Assembly: GCF_046506625.1 (NCBI RefSeq)
Contig: NZ_JBKFFP010000002.1
Location: forward strand, 124,001 to 188,000
DNA from: Zhengella sedimenti
GTDB taxonomy: Bacteria; Pseudomonadota; Alphaproteobacteria; Rhizobiales; Rhizobiaceae
Length of the DNA stretch: 64,000 nt
Direction: 5' to 3'
Below, piece by piece: positions 26,994-35,235 of the stretch; the first letter of the stretch is position 1, and every line of letters begins with the position of its first letter. Position numbers and translations under genes: made by a program. Below the pieces are notes generated by a model, which ran no database searches, was not told where the DNA came from, and worked only from the letters and a program-made list of their open reading frames with translations.

Positions 26994-27288
26994 CGTTCCG
27001 GATGCCGGGCGACCTCCTCAAGCGCCTGCTCCCCGTTTTCCTGGCGCGCTTGCCCGCTACCCGGCCTTGCGCGGGATGGTTAACCGCGGCTTTCATGTAG
27101 CAATTCCTTTCTAATTAAAGTTTCTGCTAATTTCCAGAAATTTTGACTAATATTTCAATCAAGACAAATACAAATACACATCAACTGCCCTATAGTTTTT
27201 ATTTTTGTTTTCTTAAATTCCAAATACCGGCCTTTGCCTGAAGTAAATTCGATTATGTCACTGTTCTCTCCACACGGGGAGACTGGAC
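26994..27288. other. AT-rich intergenic region before the transglutaminase-like protease
   Basis: Roughly 27095-27225 is strikingly AT-rich against a GC-rich background, with runs such as TTTTTATTTTTGTTTTC. No gene is visible. It must hold the promoter of the protease gene at 27289, which has a good GGGGAGA ribosome site. Such AT-rich patches are typical targets of H-NS-like regulators (MucR in rhizobia). Confidence 0.5.
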
Positions 27289-27885
27289 ATGAAAAACAAA
27301 ATACTGAAAGTCCTGATTGCTGGTGCTGCATTTGCCGGAACGACCGGCCTTGCCCATGCGAATTCACCCATGCGCACCGGCAGCATCACGTCGCAGCCGA
27401 TCGGCCACTACGAATTCTGCCAGAGCTATCCCGCCGAGTGCGGGCGAACCGCCGGTGCCGGCAAGGTGACGCTGACGCGTGCGCTGTGGAGCCGGGTCAT
27501 CGAAATCAACGATACGGTCAACGTCATGGTGCAACCGCGCACCGACATGGAAATGTGGGGCCGAGAGGAATACTGGTCCTATCCGGGCCGGCAGGGGGAT
27601 TGCGAGGATTACGTGCTGGAGAAGCGCCGCCTGCTGATGAAGGCCGGCGTTCCCGCCTCCGCTCTGCTCGTCACGGTGGTCCTGCAGCCCAATGGCGACG
27701 GCCACGCCGTGCTGACGCTGTCGACGGATCTCGGCGACTTCATCCTCGACAACCTGGAGCCGCGCGTCCTGGCCTGGGACAAGACAGAATACCGCTATCT
27801 CAAACGGCAATCATCGAAGAATGCCGGCGTCTGGGTGTCGATCAATGACAGCCGCGCCCGCACCGTCGGCTCGATCCGGCGCTGA
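27289..27885 (+). CDS. Transglutaminase-like cysteine peptidase (BTLCP/DUF920), exported
   Basis: A 198-residue protein with a signal peptide (about residues 1-25, ending LAHAN). The papain-like triad is complete: C105 (GDCEDYVLEKR), H139 (GDGHAVLTL) and D154 (FILDN). The family includes LapG, which releases surface adhesins, but no LapD partner or large adhesin gene is nearby. Two further cysteines (C44, C51) near the N-terminus could form a disulfide. It is a single-gene unit with its own terminator. Confidence 0.88.
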   Translation: MKNKILKVLIAGAAFAGTTGLAHANSPMRTGSITSQPIGHYEFCQSYPAECGRTAGAGKVTLTRALWSRVIEINDTVNVMVQPRTDMEMWGREEYWSYPGRQGDCEDYVLEKRRLLMKAGVPASALLVTVVLQPNGDGHAVLTLSTDLGDFILDNLEPRVLAWDKTEYRYLKRQSSKNAGVWVSINDSRARTVGSIRR

Positions 27886-27937
27886 AGCGAATACCCGGTC
27901 AAGTCCCCAACTCCCCGTCCCCCATGACCGGGTTGCA

Positions 27938-27969
27938 GGAGCCGGCCTCCGATCCCCGAGGCCGGCTCC
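27938..27969 (+). terminator. Terminator downstream of the protease gene
   Basis: 12-bp stem GGAGCCGGCCTC/GAGGCCGGCTCC with an 8-nt loop, followed after ACC by TTTT. It lies between convergent genes. Confidence 0.8.
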
Positions 27970-27988
27970 ACCTTTTCAGGCGGGCAGA

Positions 27989-28516
27989 TTACAATTCCTT
28001 CAGTCTGCCGGCGAAAAGACGCTGCTTTTCGATGTAGTGCAGCGCGGACGCCTTGAGCGTCTGGACGGCGCGGTCGTCAAGGGTGCGCACTGCCCTGGCC
28101 GGCGATCCGACGATAAGGCTGTTGTCGGGAAATTCCTTTCCCTCGGTGACCAGCGCGCCCGCCCCGACAAGGCAATTGGCGCCGATGCGGGCTCCGTTGA
28201 GAACGATGGCACCCATTCCGATCAGCGTGTTGTCGCCGACCGTGCAGCCGTGCAGCATCGCCCGGTGGCCGATCGTGCAACCCTTGCCGACCGTCAACGG
28301 ATAGCCGATATCGGTGTGCATCACGGTGTGTTCCTGGACATTCGTGCCGTCGCCCAGCGTGATCGGGTCGTTGTCGCCGCGCAGGACAGCGCCGAACCAG
28401 ATGCCGACATCGCGGCCGACACGGATATCGCCGATGATGTGCGCATCGGGCGCAATCCAGATGCTTTCGCGATCCTCGAAAGTCGGCTTGCGATCGGCAA
28501 GCGCATATACCGGCAT
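27989..28516 (-). CDS. Gamma-carbonic anhydrase family hexapeptide-repeat protein
   Basis: A 175-residue left-handed beta-helix protein, with repeats of the form [LIV]-G-x4 throughout. The three zinc histidines of the gamma-class fold are present (H67, H84, H89 in MHTDIGYP and GHRAMLHG). Related proteins (YrdA, PaaY, CaiE) form trimers; not all have measurable carbonic anhydrase activity, and some are thioesterases. Activity is therefore left open. Confidence 0.9.
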   Translation of the reverse strand: MPVYALADRKPTFEDRESIWIAPDAHIIGDIRVGRDVGIWFGAVLRGDNDPITLGDGTNVQEHTVMHTDIGYPLTVGKGCTIGHRAMLHGCTVGDNTLIGMGAIVLNGARIGANCLVGAGALVTEGKEFPDNSLIVGSPARAVRTLDDRAVQTLKASALHYIEKQRLFAGRLKEL

Positions 28517-28562
28517 TCCTGTCCCTCCCTGGCTTTAATCGTGTTTCAACGCGGGAGTCCTA

Positions 28563-28889
28563 TCAGACGCCCGCGGGAAAAACAGCCGCCAAAAGCGCCA
28601 GCGAAAGGATGCCGAGGGCGAGCGCCCAGGCATTGACCACCATTACGGCCGCGCCGAGCGTCCATGCGGAGATGCCCCCTGTTCGCCAGGCATCCATCGC
28701 GTCATTGAGGATCATGGCCGGACCGGCCAGGGCGGTGAAGGCCAGTGAACGCAGGATGCGGGCCCGCGAAACGAATGGCGGCCAGAAGGTGACGGCGCGT
28801 GCCGATACCGCCTCGGCCATGGCCGAAACACAGCCGGCCACGGTGAGACCCGTGAGCCACGCGAACAAAAACAAATGCAAGCCGTCCAT
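28563..28889 (-). CDS. Small membrane protein of unknown function
   Basis: 108 residues with about three hydrophobic helices (about 5-30, 47-63 and 78-105). No motif that I recognise. It is divergent from the next gene across 95 bp that contains TTTACC-like AT-rich sequence. Codon use resembles the neighbours, so it is likely a real gene. Confidence 0.65.
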   Translation of the reverse strand: MDGLHLFLFAWLTGLTVAGCVSAMAEAVSARAVTFWPPFVSRARILRSLAFTALAGPAMILNDAMDAWRTGGISAWTLGAAVMVVNAWALALGILSLALLAAVFPAGV

Positions 28890-28984
28890 TTTTACGCACC
28901 GTTTACCATAAGCGAAGAAGGATATGCCTCAACCTGCCGCTCGCAAGGCGCGTGCCACCCGATTCCGTTTCAAGCCGGGACACC

Positions 28985-29713
28985 ATGACCGCTACCGCCA
29001 ATCCCGAACTGATCGTCAGGCAACTCGACGCGCGCTTCATGATGCGCGTGTTCCTGGTGTTTGCCGGGCTGTTGCTGGTGTCGCTTGCCATCTACGTGGC
29101 GGGGAAGCACTACGGACGGGCCATCGCCATGGCCGGGCATACGGATGACACGCGGATCCGCGAGATCGTGATGGGCAACAACGTGCTGCATGTGCCGTCC
29201 AACATGATCCGCAATCCGTGGCAGCGCACGGACGGAAGCTGGCCGCAACTTCAACTCTATGCGCGCTGGCCGGACATGACCGGCTACAGCCACGAACACG
29301 CCGGCGCGTTCAACAACACCGGCGAGCGCGGAACGCTTGTCTTTCTCACCTTCCAGGAGCGGATGATGTCACGCGACATGTCCGGGCGGGTCGAGCCGAT
29401 CTACAATGAACTGATCATTCGGCCCGGCATCGAGGGCCCGGCGGGGCTGACCATGCACGGCTTCCAGGAAAAAACCGGCTACCTGGGCGAATTGCTGGTG
29501 CTGGGCAAGCGTGCCGGCCAGGCGCCTTTCGCGGCGCGCTGCCTGGCCGGAGAAGCCGCGCGCGAGGCGATCGCGGCTTGCGAACGCGATGTCCATGTCG
29601 GCGACAACCTGTCGCTGACCTACCGGTTTTCCAAGGACATGCTGGGCGAATGGCGCCGTCTCGACGCCGCGGTGCTGGCGCTTGCGCGCAGGCTCCTGGT
29701 GACCGGCGGGTGA
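28985..29713 (+). CDS. Single-pass membrane protein of unknown function
   Basis: 242 residues: a short cytoplasmic start, one hydrophobic helix (about residues 20-40; FLVFAGLLLVSLAIYVAG) and a ~200-residue exterior domain with two Cys near the C-terminal third (RCLAGEA and ACERDVH, possible disulfide). No family recognised, though similar proteins occur in rhizobia beside cysE/DUF3126, as I recall. The ATG at 28985 gives a compact N-terminus. It converges with DUF3126. Confidence 0.72.
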   Translation: MTATANPELIVRQLDARFMMRVFLVFAGLLLVSLAIYVAGKHYGRAIAMAGHTDDTRIREIVMGNNVLHVPSNMIRNPWQRTDGSWPQLQLYARWPDMTGYSHEHAGAFNNTGERGTLVFLTFQERMMSRDMSGRVEPIYNELIIRPGIEGPAGLTMHGFQEKTGYLGELLVLGKRAGQAPFAARCLAGEAAREAIAACERDVHVGDNLSLTYRFSKDMLGEWRRLDAAVLALARRLLVTGG

Positions 29714-29731
29714 ACCCGCCGGCGATGTCTC

Positions 29732-29956
29732 TCATTCCAGGTCGATATCGAGGATCGCCATGGCGAGATTGTAGGACACCTCGCCCTCTTCCTCGATCCG
29801 GTCGATGATGCCGAGAAACTCGTCGCCAAGGTACAGTTCGCAGGAATCGGTCTTGCGCGGGCGCGCCTTGACCTGCAGAGCCTGGTTCATGAAGGTCCGC
29901 TTGAAATAGGCGTCGAGCTTGCGCAATTCATCGGGTTTCAAGGTATCCTGCTCCAT
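29732..29956 (-). CDS. DUF3126 family protein
   Basis: A 74-residue cytoplasmic protein: helical start (LKPDELRKLDAYFKRTF) then a beta-rich half ending in NLAMAILDIDLE, as in the short alphaproteobacterial family DUF3126. Function unknown. It commonly accompanies cysE, and here lies 111 bp downstream of it on the same strand. The ATG at 29956 matches family length; an upstream frame to 30022 adds unrelated residues. Confidence 0.85.
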   Translation of the reverse strand: MEQDTLKPDELRKLDAYFKRTFMNQALQVKARPRKTDSCELYLGDEFLGIIDRIEEEGEVSYNLAMAILDIDLE

Positions 29957-30067
29957 CGGCTGATGATCGTCATTGCATTTGCGCACCGGGCACAGCCCGG
30001 CCGGCAATGGCGCTTCTGGCATGGTGGACGCCCGGGTGTAAACCCCGAACGAACCGTTTCGGACCGG

Positions 30068-30892
30068 TCAGCGGTCCCGGACGGCGATGCGCTGATCCAT
30101 GTCGCGTGACGGTTCGGCGCAGCCGCTCTCGCCGACGATGCGGGCCGGAACGCCGGCCACCGTCTTGCAGGGCGGGACGGCCTCGAGCACAACTGAACCG
30201 GAGGCCACCTTGGCACCGGCGCCGATCTCGATATTGCCGAGGATCTTGGCGCCCGCACCGATGAGGACGCCGCGCCTGATCTTGGGGTGGCGGTCGCCGT
30301 CTTCCTTGCCGGTGCCGCCCAGCGTCACGCCCTGGAGGATCGATACGTCGTCCTCGATGACGGCGGTCGCCCCGACGACAAGGCCGGTCGCATGGTCGAG
30401 GAAGATGCCCTTGCCGATACGCGTGGCCGGGTTGATGTCCGTCTGGAAAACCGCGGAAGAGCGGCTTTGCAGGTAGAGCGCGAAATCCTCCCTGCCCTGC
30501 TGCCAGAGCCAATGGGCAAGACGATGGGTCTGGATCGCGTGGAAGCCCTTGAAATAAAGGACCGGCTGGAGGTAGCGCGTGCAGGCGGGGTCGCGATCGA
30601 AAACGGCCTGGATATCGACGCGCAGGCTTTCGGAAAAGGACGAATCGCCGCGAATCATCACCGCGAAGGTCTGGCGGATCAGGTCCGCGCCGAGATCGGG
30701 GTGATCGAGTCTTTCGGCAACGCGATGGACGACGGCATCCTCCAGCGAGTCGTGGTTGAGGATGGTGGAATAGAGAAAGGCGGCCAGCAGCGGATCGTTC
30801 TCCACTGCCTGCCGTGCCTCGTGGCGGACCTGGGACCAGATCGGGTCCACCGGCTTCAGGTTGCCGGCGCTCTTCGCGGACTGGATCGCCAT
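30068..30892 (-). CDS. cysE: Serine O-acetyltransferase
   Basis: A 274-residue enzyme that makes O-acetylserine, the precursor of cysteine. The N-terminal helical domain (about 1-145) precedes a left-handed beta-helix (about 150-255). Signature motifs: DINPATRIGKGIFLDHATG with the catalytic His, and GGTGKEDGDRHPKI. The C-terminal tail, which in CysE binds cysteine synthase and mediates feedback, ends CAEPSRDMDQRIAVRDR; it lacks the terminal Ile that docks CysK in E. coli. Confidence 0.95.
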   Translation of the reverse strand: MAIQSAKSAGNLKPVDPIWSQVRHEARQAVENDPLLAAFLYSTILNHDSLEDAVVHRVAERLDHPDLGADLIRQTFAVMIRGDSSFSESLRVDIQAVFDRDPACTRYLQPVLYFKGFHAIQTHRLAHWLWQQGREDFALYLQSRSSAVFQTDINPATRIGKGIFLDHATGLVVGATAVIEDDVSILQGVTLGGTGKEDGDRHPKIRRGVLIGAGAKILGNIEIGAGAKVASGSVVLEAVPPCKTVAGVPARIVGESGCAEPSRDMDQRIAVRDR

Positions 30893-31001
30893 GACGGATA
30901 CCTCGCACTGGTGTCTGTGACGGAAAATAGGTCAGAACGGCTTGCATTCAAACCGCAAACTTTTCACAACCCGGTGAAACAGCACTCAACCGGGTTCGAC
31001 A

Positions 31002-31793
31002 ATGGCTGAAATCGCGGACGGACTGGAAGCGCGGATCGACGATGGCATCGCACGGCTGACCATCAACAGGCCGCACCGCAAGAACGCGGTCACCCAGGCG
31101 ATGTGGCGCGCCCTGGCGGACCAGGCCCAGGAGTGGGCGGGTGGCGGAGACGTTCGCGTGCTGATCCTGACCGGCGAAGGGGTAGACTTTTCCGCCGGCG
31201 CCGATATCGGCGAATTCGACACGGTGCGGCGCGACGCGCAAACCGCGCGCGCCTATGAACAGGCCAATTCCGATGCCTTCTCGGCCCTGCGGGAGGCGCC
31301 CTTTCCGGTGATCGCGGCCATTTCGGGCATCTGCTTCGGCGGCGGTTTAGGACTGGCAGCGGCATGCGACCTGCGGCTGGCCACGCCCGATGCCACATTC
31401 GCCGTTCCGGCCGCGCGACTCGGCCTGGCCTATCCCCAGGAGGCCATGATCGACATCGTCACCGCAGCCGGCGCGCAGATGGCGAAATGGCTGACCTACT
31501 CGGCCGCGCGCATCACCGCCGCACAGGCACTTTCAGCCGGTTTCCTGCTGGAGATCGAAGGTGACCGCACCGCGCTCGACGCGCGCGCCACGGCGATGGC
31601 CGAGACGATCGCTGCCAACGCGCCGTTGTCGGTGCGGGCCTCCAAGGCAGCCATTCGCGCGGTGACGAGCAAGGCGGAGGCGGATGCCGCGCTTGCCCGC
31701 AGCCTTGGCTCGGCCACCTTCGACAGCGCCGACTACGCGGAAGGGCGGAGCGCCTTTCGCGAGAAACGCAAGCCGGTCTTCCAAGGCCGCTGA
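31002..31793 (+). CDS. Crotonase-fold (enoyl-CoA hydratase/isomerase family) protein lacking both hydratase glutamates
   Basis: 263 residues with the crotonase fold and its CoA oxyanion elements (FSAGADIGEF, FGGGLGLA). The two glutamates that carry out hydration in rat crotonase (E144, E164) align with G117 (GGGLGLA) and A137 (FAVPAARLGL), so ordinary hydratase chemistry is unlikely. Other members of the superfamily use different residues for isomerisation, decarboxylation or thioester cleavage. The start lies about 110 bp from the divergent cysE. No beta-oxidation partners are adjacent. Confidence 0.88.
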   Translation: MAEIADGLEARIDDGIARLTINRPHRKNAVTQAMWRALADQAQEWAGGGDVRVLILTGEGVDFSAGADIGEFDTVRRDAQTARAYEQANSDAFSALREAPFPVIAAISGICFGGGLGLAAACDLRLATPDATFAVPAARLGLAYPQEAMIDIVTAAGAQMAKWLTYSAARITAAQALSAGFLLEIEGDRTALDARATAMAETIAANAPLSVRASKAAIRAVTSKAEADAALARSLGSATFDSADYAEGRSAFREKRKPVFQGR

Positions 31794-31820
31794 CGGCGCC
31801 CGGCGGCAGTGAGCGCGGGA

Positions 31821-32690
31821 TCAGGCCGCTTCGACGCGGCTGAGAAAGGCCAGGATGGCGTCGCAGAAGGCGTCGTTCCGGTCACCGGCGACCATGTGGC
31901 CAGCCCCGCCGACATCGGCATATTCGCCGCGCGGCAGGCGCGCCACGACGTCGCGCGCCACCTTTTCGTCCACCAGTTCCGACTGCATGCCGCGCACAAG
32001 CAGGACCGGAAGCTCAAGACGGTCGAGATTGGCGTCGAGGGCGATCATGTGGGCCTCGGCGCCGCGGTCGATGCTGTATTCACCCGCCGAGAAGGCCGGA
32101 TCCCAATGCCAGCGGTAGCGTCCGTCCTCGCCGACGCGCAGGTTCTTGCGCAGCCCCTCCAGCGAGCGCGGCCGCTTGCGGTGCGGCAGGTAGGCGGCAA
32201 TGGCGTCTGCGGCCTCCTCGAGCGAGGCGAAGCCGTTGGACAGGCGCGCGGCCATGAAGGCGAGGATGTGGGCGACGCCCTGCCGGTTCATGAGCGGCAC
32301 GACATCCACCAGCACGAGCGAGGAAAGCCTGGGGCGTATGTTGATCTCGCTGGTCAGCAGCGAAAGGCCTCCGAGCGACGCCCCGACGCCGGACGGGGCC
32401 TCGCCGAAAAGATCCGTGACCTGCTCGACGATGGCATCGGCATCGCGGCCGTAGTCGGCGAAGCGGTAGTGGCCGGTCTGCACCCATTCGCTCTCGCCAT
32501 GGCCGCGCAGGTCCACCGCCATGGCCCGCATGCCGGCCGCCGCAAGCCGCATCGCCGTGCGCGACCAGGCGTGACGGGTCTGGCCGCCGCCGTGCAGCAG
32601 AATGACGGGATGGCCGGAACTGCCCCAGATTTCCGCCTCCAGGCGATTGCCCTCGACACCGGTCAGGATGATTTCACGGGAGGGTTTCAC
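31821..32690 (-). CDS. Alpha/beta hydrolase
   Basis: 289 residues. The nucleophile is S105 in the elbow GASLGG, the oxyanion stretch is LLHGGG, and the catalytic His is in GGAGHMVAGD near residue 264. Substrate unknown. Its ATG overlaps the stop of the upstream hydrolase as ATGA (32687-32690), so the two are translated together, yet they are only distantly similar. Confidence 0.9.
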   Translation of the reverse strand: MKPSREIILTGVEGNRLEAEIWGSSGHPVILLHGGGQTRHAWSRTAMRLAAAGMRAMAVDLRGHGESEWVQTGHYRFADYGRDADAIVEQVTDLFGEAPSGVGASLGGLSLLTSEINIRPRLSSLVLVDVVPLMNRQGVAHILAFMAARLSNGFASLEEAADAIAAYLPHRKRPRSLEGLRKNLRVGEDGRYRWHWDPAFSAGEYSIDRGAEAHMIALDANLDRLELPVLLVRGMQSELVDEKVARDVVARLPRGEYADVGGAGHMVAGDRNDAFCDAILAFLSRVEAA

Positions 32691-33442
32691 AAGGCGTTCT
32701 CCGCGAGGAATTGCAGGGCGCGCTTCTTGAAGGTGCGGTCGCCGACGGAAAGCATGTGGTCGCGCCGCTCGATGTCGAAAGCCTCGCCGCGCGGCATGAG
32801 CGCAGCCAGGCGGTGCGGCGATCCGGCGATGTCGTCATTGGTGCCCACGGCGACCAGCGCCGGTTGCGTGATGCGGGCCACGTCCTCCTCGCTGAGGAGG
32901 TCGCGCGACCGGGAAATGCAGGCGGCGAGCGCCCGGCGATCGCTTTTCGTATGATCGGCGAAAGCACGGAACATCTGACCGCGCCTGTCCGTGATCGTAT
33001 CCGGATCGTCGGCCAGCAAAGCCTCGGCGATGGGGTCCCAGTCACCCACGCCTTCCACCATGCCATAGCCCAGCCCGCCCAGGATGACGGTTGCCACGCG
33101 GTCCGGATGGCCCAGCGCCATGAAGGCGGTGACGCGCGCGCCCATGGAATAGCCGAAGACATGGGCCCGCCCGATGCCCAGATGGTCGAGCAGGGCGGCG
33201 GCATCGCCGGCCATGGCCTCGGGCGTGTAGGCGGCGGCGTCATAGATCTTTGCCGATTGCCCGTGGCCGCGATTGTCGAGCGCGATGGCGCGGTAGCCGG
33301 CCTGGTTGAGTGCCTGCACCCAGCCGGGCGTGACCCAGTTGACCGAATGGGACGAACCGAAACCGTGAATGAGCAGGACCGGATCGCCCTCGCCCTCGTC
33401 GATGAAGGCGAAATCGTATCCGTCGTGAGTGAAATGCTGCAT
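32687..33442 (-). CDS. Alpha/beta hydrolase
   Basis: 251 residues. Oxyanion stretch LLIHGFGSS, nucleophile S99 in FGYSMG, catalytic His in RRDHMLSVGD. Close in style to esterase/3-oxoadipate enol-lactonase-type hydrolases, but no specific substrate can be read. It is coupled to the next hydrolase by a 4-bp overlap and lies 18 bp after the DUF192 gene, so a four-gene leftward unit (cold-shock, DUF192, two hydrolases) is likely. Confidence 0.9.
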   Translation of the reverse strand: MQHFTHDGYDFAFIDEGEGDPVLLIHGFGSSHSVNWVTPGWVQALNQAGYRAIALDNRGHGQSAKIYDAAAYTPEAMAGDAAALLDHLGIGRAHVFGYSMGARVTAFMALGHPDRVATVILGGLGYGMVEGVGDWDPIAEALLADDPDTITDRRGQMFRAFADHTKSDRRALAACISRSRDLLSEEDVARITQPALVAVGTNDDIAGSPHRLAALMPRGEAFDIERRDHMLSVGDRTFKKRALQFLAENAL

Positions 33443-33460
33443 GCTGGAAACCCGGACCGG

Positions 33461-33961
33461 TTACTTGCCGGGCGCGATGAGCGGATGGTTGAGACGGACG
33501 CCCGGACGAATTCCGGTCTTTTCGGCTATTCCGGCGTTCACTTCAAGCACGTAGCGTATCAGCCCCCGCGATCGCAGGGGGGCCAGGGAGAACGGTTCGC
33601 CGCGGACGATCGAATCCACCGTGCCATCCGCGCGGATATAGATGATGTCGAGCGGCAGGATGGTGTTCATCATCCAGAACGAGCCGCGTACATCGGACGG
33701 GAAAACAAACAGCATGCCCCGGTCGTCCGGCATTTCCGTGCGGAACATCAGGCCGGTGCTTCGTTCATCCGCGTCATCGGCGACCTCGATGTCGAAGCCG
33801 AACTCCCCCTTGGCCGTCATCACGGTCAGCGGGGCCGGATGCACCTCCAGTACCTGCGCCTGCTCGTGCGGCGCCGCTTCGCGGGCAATGGCGGGCACCG
33901 CAAGGGCGACAGGCAGGGCCAGCGCCAGCAGCAGGGGAAGGCAGCGAAGGAAGCGCTCCAT
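33461..33961 (-). CDS. DUF192 family exported protein
   Basis: 166 residues with a signal peptide (about 1-26, ending VPAIARE) and the DUF192 fold: RSTGLMFRTEMPDDRGMLFVF, then SFWMMNTILPLDIIYI. The function of DUF192 is unsettled. The start could be 33961 or the in-frame TTG at 33976, which overlaps the cold-shock stop; 33961 gives a cleaner signal peptide. Either way the gene abuts the double cold-shock gene. Confidence 0.87.
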   Translation of the reverse strand: MERFLRCLPLLLALALPVALAVPAIAREAAPHEQAQVLEVHPAPLTVMTAKGEFGFDIEVADDADERSTGLMFRTEMPDDRGMLFVFPSDVRGSFWMMNTILPLDIIYIRADGTVDSIVRGEPFSLAPLRSRGLIRYVLEVNAGIAEKTGIRPGVRLNHPLIAPGK

Positions 33962-33972
33962 GGCGAGCGGCG

Positions 33973-34554
33973 TCAATTCGGCACGATCGGCGTTCCGAGA
34001 TCGGGGTGGATCTCGGCGGCCATCAGGCCCTTCTCGCCACGTCCGAAACGGACGAGAACGACCTGGCCTGGACGCAGTTCGGCAATGCCGAAGCGGCGCA
34101 AGGTTTCCATGTGGACGAAGATGTCCTCGGTCCCCTCACCGCGGGTGAGAAAGCCGAAGCCTTTCGTCCGGTTGAACCATTTGACCAGCGCCCGCTCCAG
34201 GCCGCTTTCCGGCGTGACAGACACGTGCGTGCGCGGCGCCGGCGATTCCAGCGGGTGTACCGCAGTGGAATTGTCCATGGACAGGACCTTGAAGGCCTGC
34301 AACCCGCGCTCCCCGGGCTTGACCAGGACAGTCACCCGCGCACCTTCGAGCGCGGTCTGGTGTCCGTCGCGGCGCAGGCAGGTGACGTGCAGAAGGACAT
34401 CGCCAAGGATGGTCCTGTCCGGCACGATGAAACCGTAGCCCTTGGCCACATCGAACCATTTGATCGTGCCGGCGATCTCTTCCAGCCCCGTGTCGCCGGC
34501 GGAGCCCGCTTCAAAATCCCTACTCCGGTCAGTCTCGGAGGTTCTGTCCCCCAT
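33973..34554 (-). CDS. Double cold-shock domain protein
   Basis: 193 residues holding two cold-shock domains: the first (about 27-95) with IKWFDVAKGYGFIVPD, the second (about 120-188) with VKWFNRTKGFGFLTRGEG and DIFVHMETLRRFG. The RNP motifs KGYGFI/KGFGFL are present; the second RNP motif is better kept in domain 2 (DIFVH) than in domain 1 (DVLLH). It should bind single-stranded RNA or DNA. Two-domain forms of this size are usual in alphaproteobacteria. A palindrome lies about 30 bp upstream. Confidence 0.93.
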   Translation of the reverse strand: MGDRTSETDRSRDFEAGSAGDTGLEEIAGTIKWFDVAKGYGFIVPDRTILGDVLLHVTCLRRDGHQTALEGARVTVLVKPGERGLQAFKVLSMDNSTAVHPLESPAPRTHVSVTPESGLERALVKWFNRTKGFGFLTRGEGTEDIFVHMETLRRFGIAELRPGQVVLVRFGRGEKGLMAAEIHPDLGTPIVPN

Positions 34555-34584
34555 CCGGCCGCACCTTTCAACTAAAATACACAC

Positions 34585-34602
34585 TGATTCTATATTGAAT
34601 CA
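34585..34602. promoter_or_regulatory. Palindrome TGATTC-N6-GAATCA upstream of the cold-shock gene
   Basis: Perfect 6-bp inverted repeat with a 6-bp AT spacer, 31 bp upstream of the cold-shock ATG and overlapping a plausible -10 region on the minus strand. It could be an operator or part of a cold-responsive leader. Short, so chance is possible. Confidence 0.35.
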
Positions 34603-34766
34603 TAACATCGGCTCTCGGAGACAAGGCAATACCCCCGCGACGAATAAACGGGGATTACGCAGGGTAGGGTCCGCAAGGACTTGAGCCAAGTCATCGCCGC
34701 GCCATATGGTCTGTCCGGATTTCAGGCCGCCCTTCCCGGCCGCTCAAGAGACGAGGAGACCCTGCC

Positions 34767-35222
34767 ATGCGCTTCCGCCACACGATGATCCGCGTCACGA
34801 ATGTCGAGGAATCGCTCGATTTCTTCTGCAACAAGCTTGGCCTCGTGGAAACCCGGCGGGTCGACAACGATGGCGGCCGCTTCACGCTGATCTTCCTCGC
34901 CGCGCCCAAGGACGAGGCCCGGGCGCTCGAAACGCGCTCGCCGGAAATCGAACTGACCTACAACTGGCCGGCGGAAGACGGATCGACAGAGACCTATACG
35001 GGCGGACGCAATTTCGGCCATCTCGCCTATTCCGTCGATGACATCTACGCCACATGCCAGAGGCTCATGGACAAGGGCGTGACGATCAACCGTCCGCCGC
35101 GCGACGGCTACATGGCCTTCATCAAGTCGCCCGACGGCATTTCCATCGAACTGATCCAGGACAACGGCCCGCTGGAACCGAAGGAACCCTGGAAGAGCAT
35201 GGCGAATACCGGGACCTGGTAG
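34767..35222 (+). CDS. gloA: Lactoylglutathione lyase (glyoxalase I)
   Basis: A 151-residue metalloenzyme that turns the methylglyoxal-glutathione hemithioacetal into S-lactoylglutathione. The four metal ligands of the E. coli type are present: H5, E62, H85 and E128 (in RFRHTM, EIELTYN, NFGHLAY, SIELIQ). Length is a little above E. coli GloA (135). CGAGGAGA precedes the ATG. It is divergent from the cold-shock gene. Confidence 0.93.
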   Translation: MRFRHTMIRVTNVEESLDFFCNKLGLVETRRVDNDGGRFTLIFLAAPKDEARALETRSPEIELTYNWPAEDGSTETYTGGRNFGHLAYSVDDIYATCQRLMDKGVTINRPPRDGYMAFIKSPDGISIELIQDNGPLEPKEPWKSMANTGTW

Positions 35223-35235
35223 GAACGCCCGCTCA

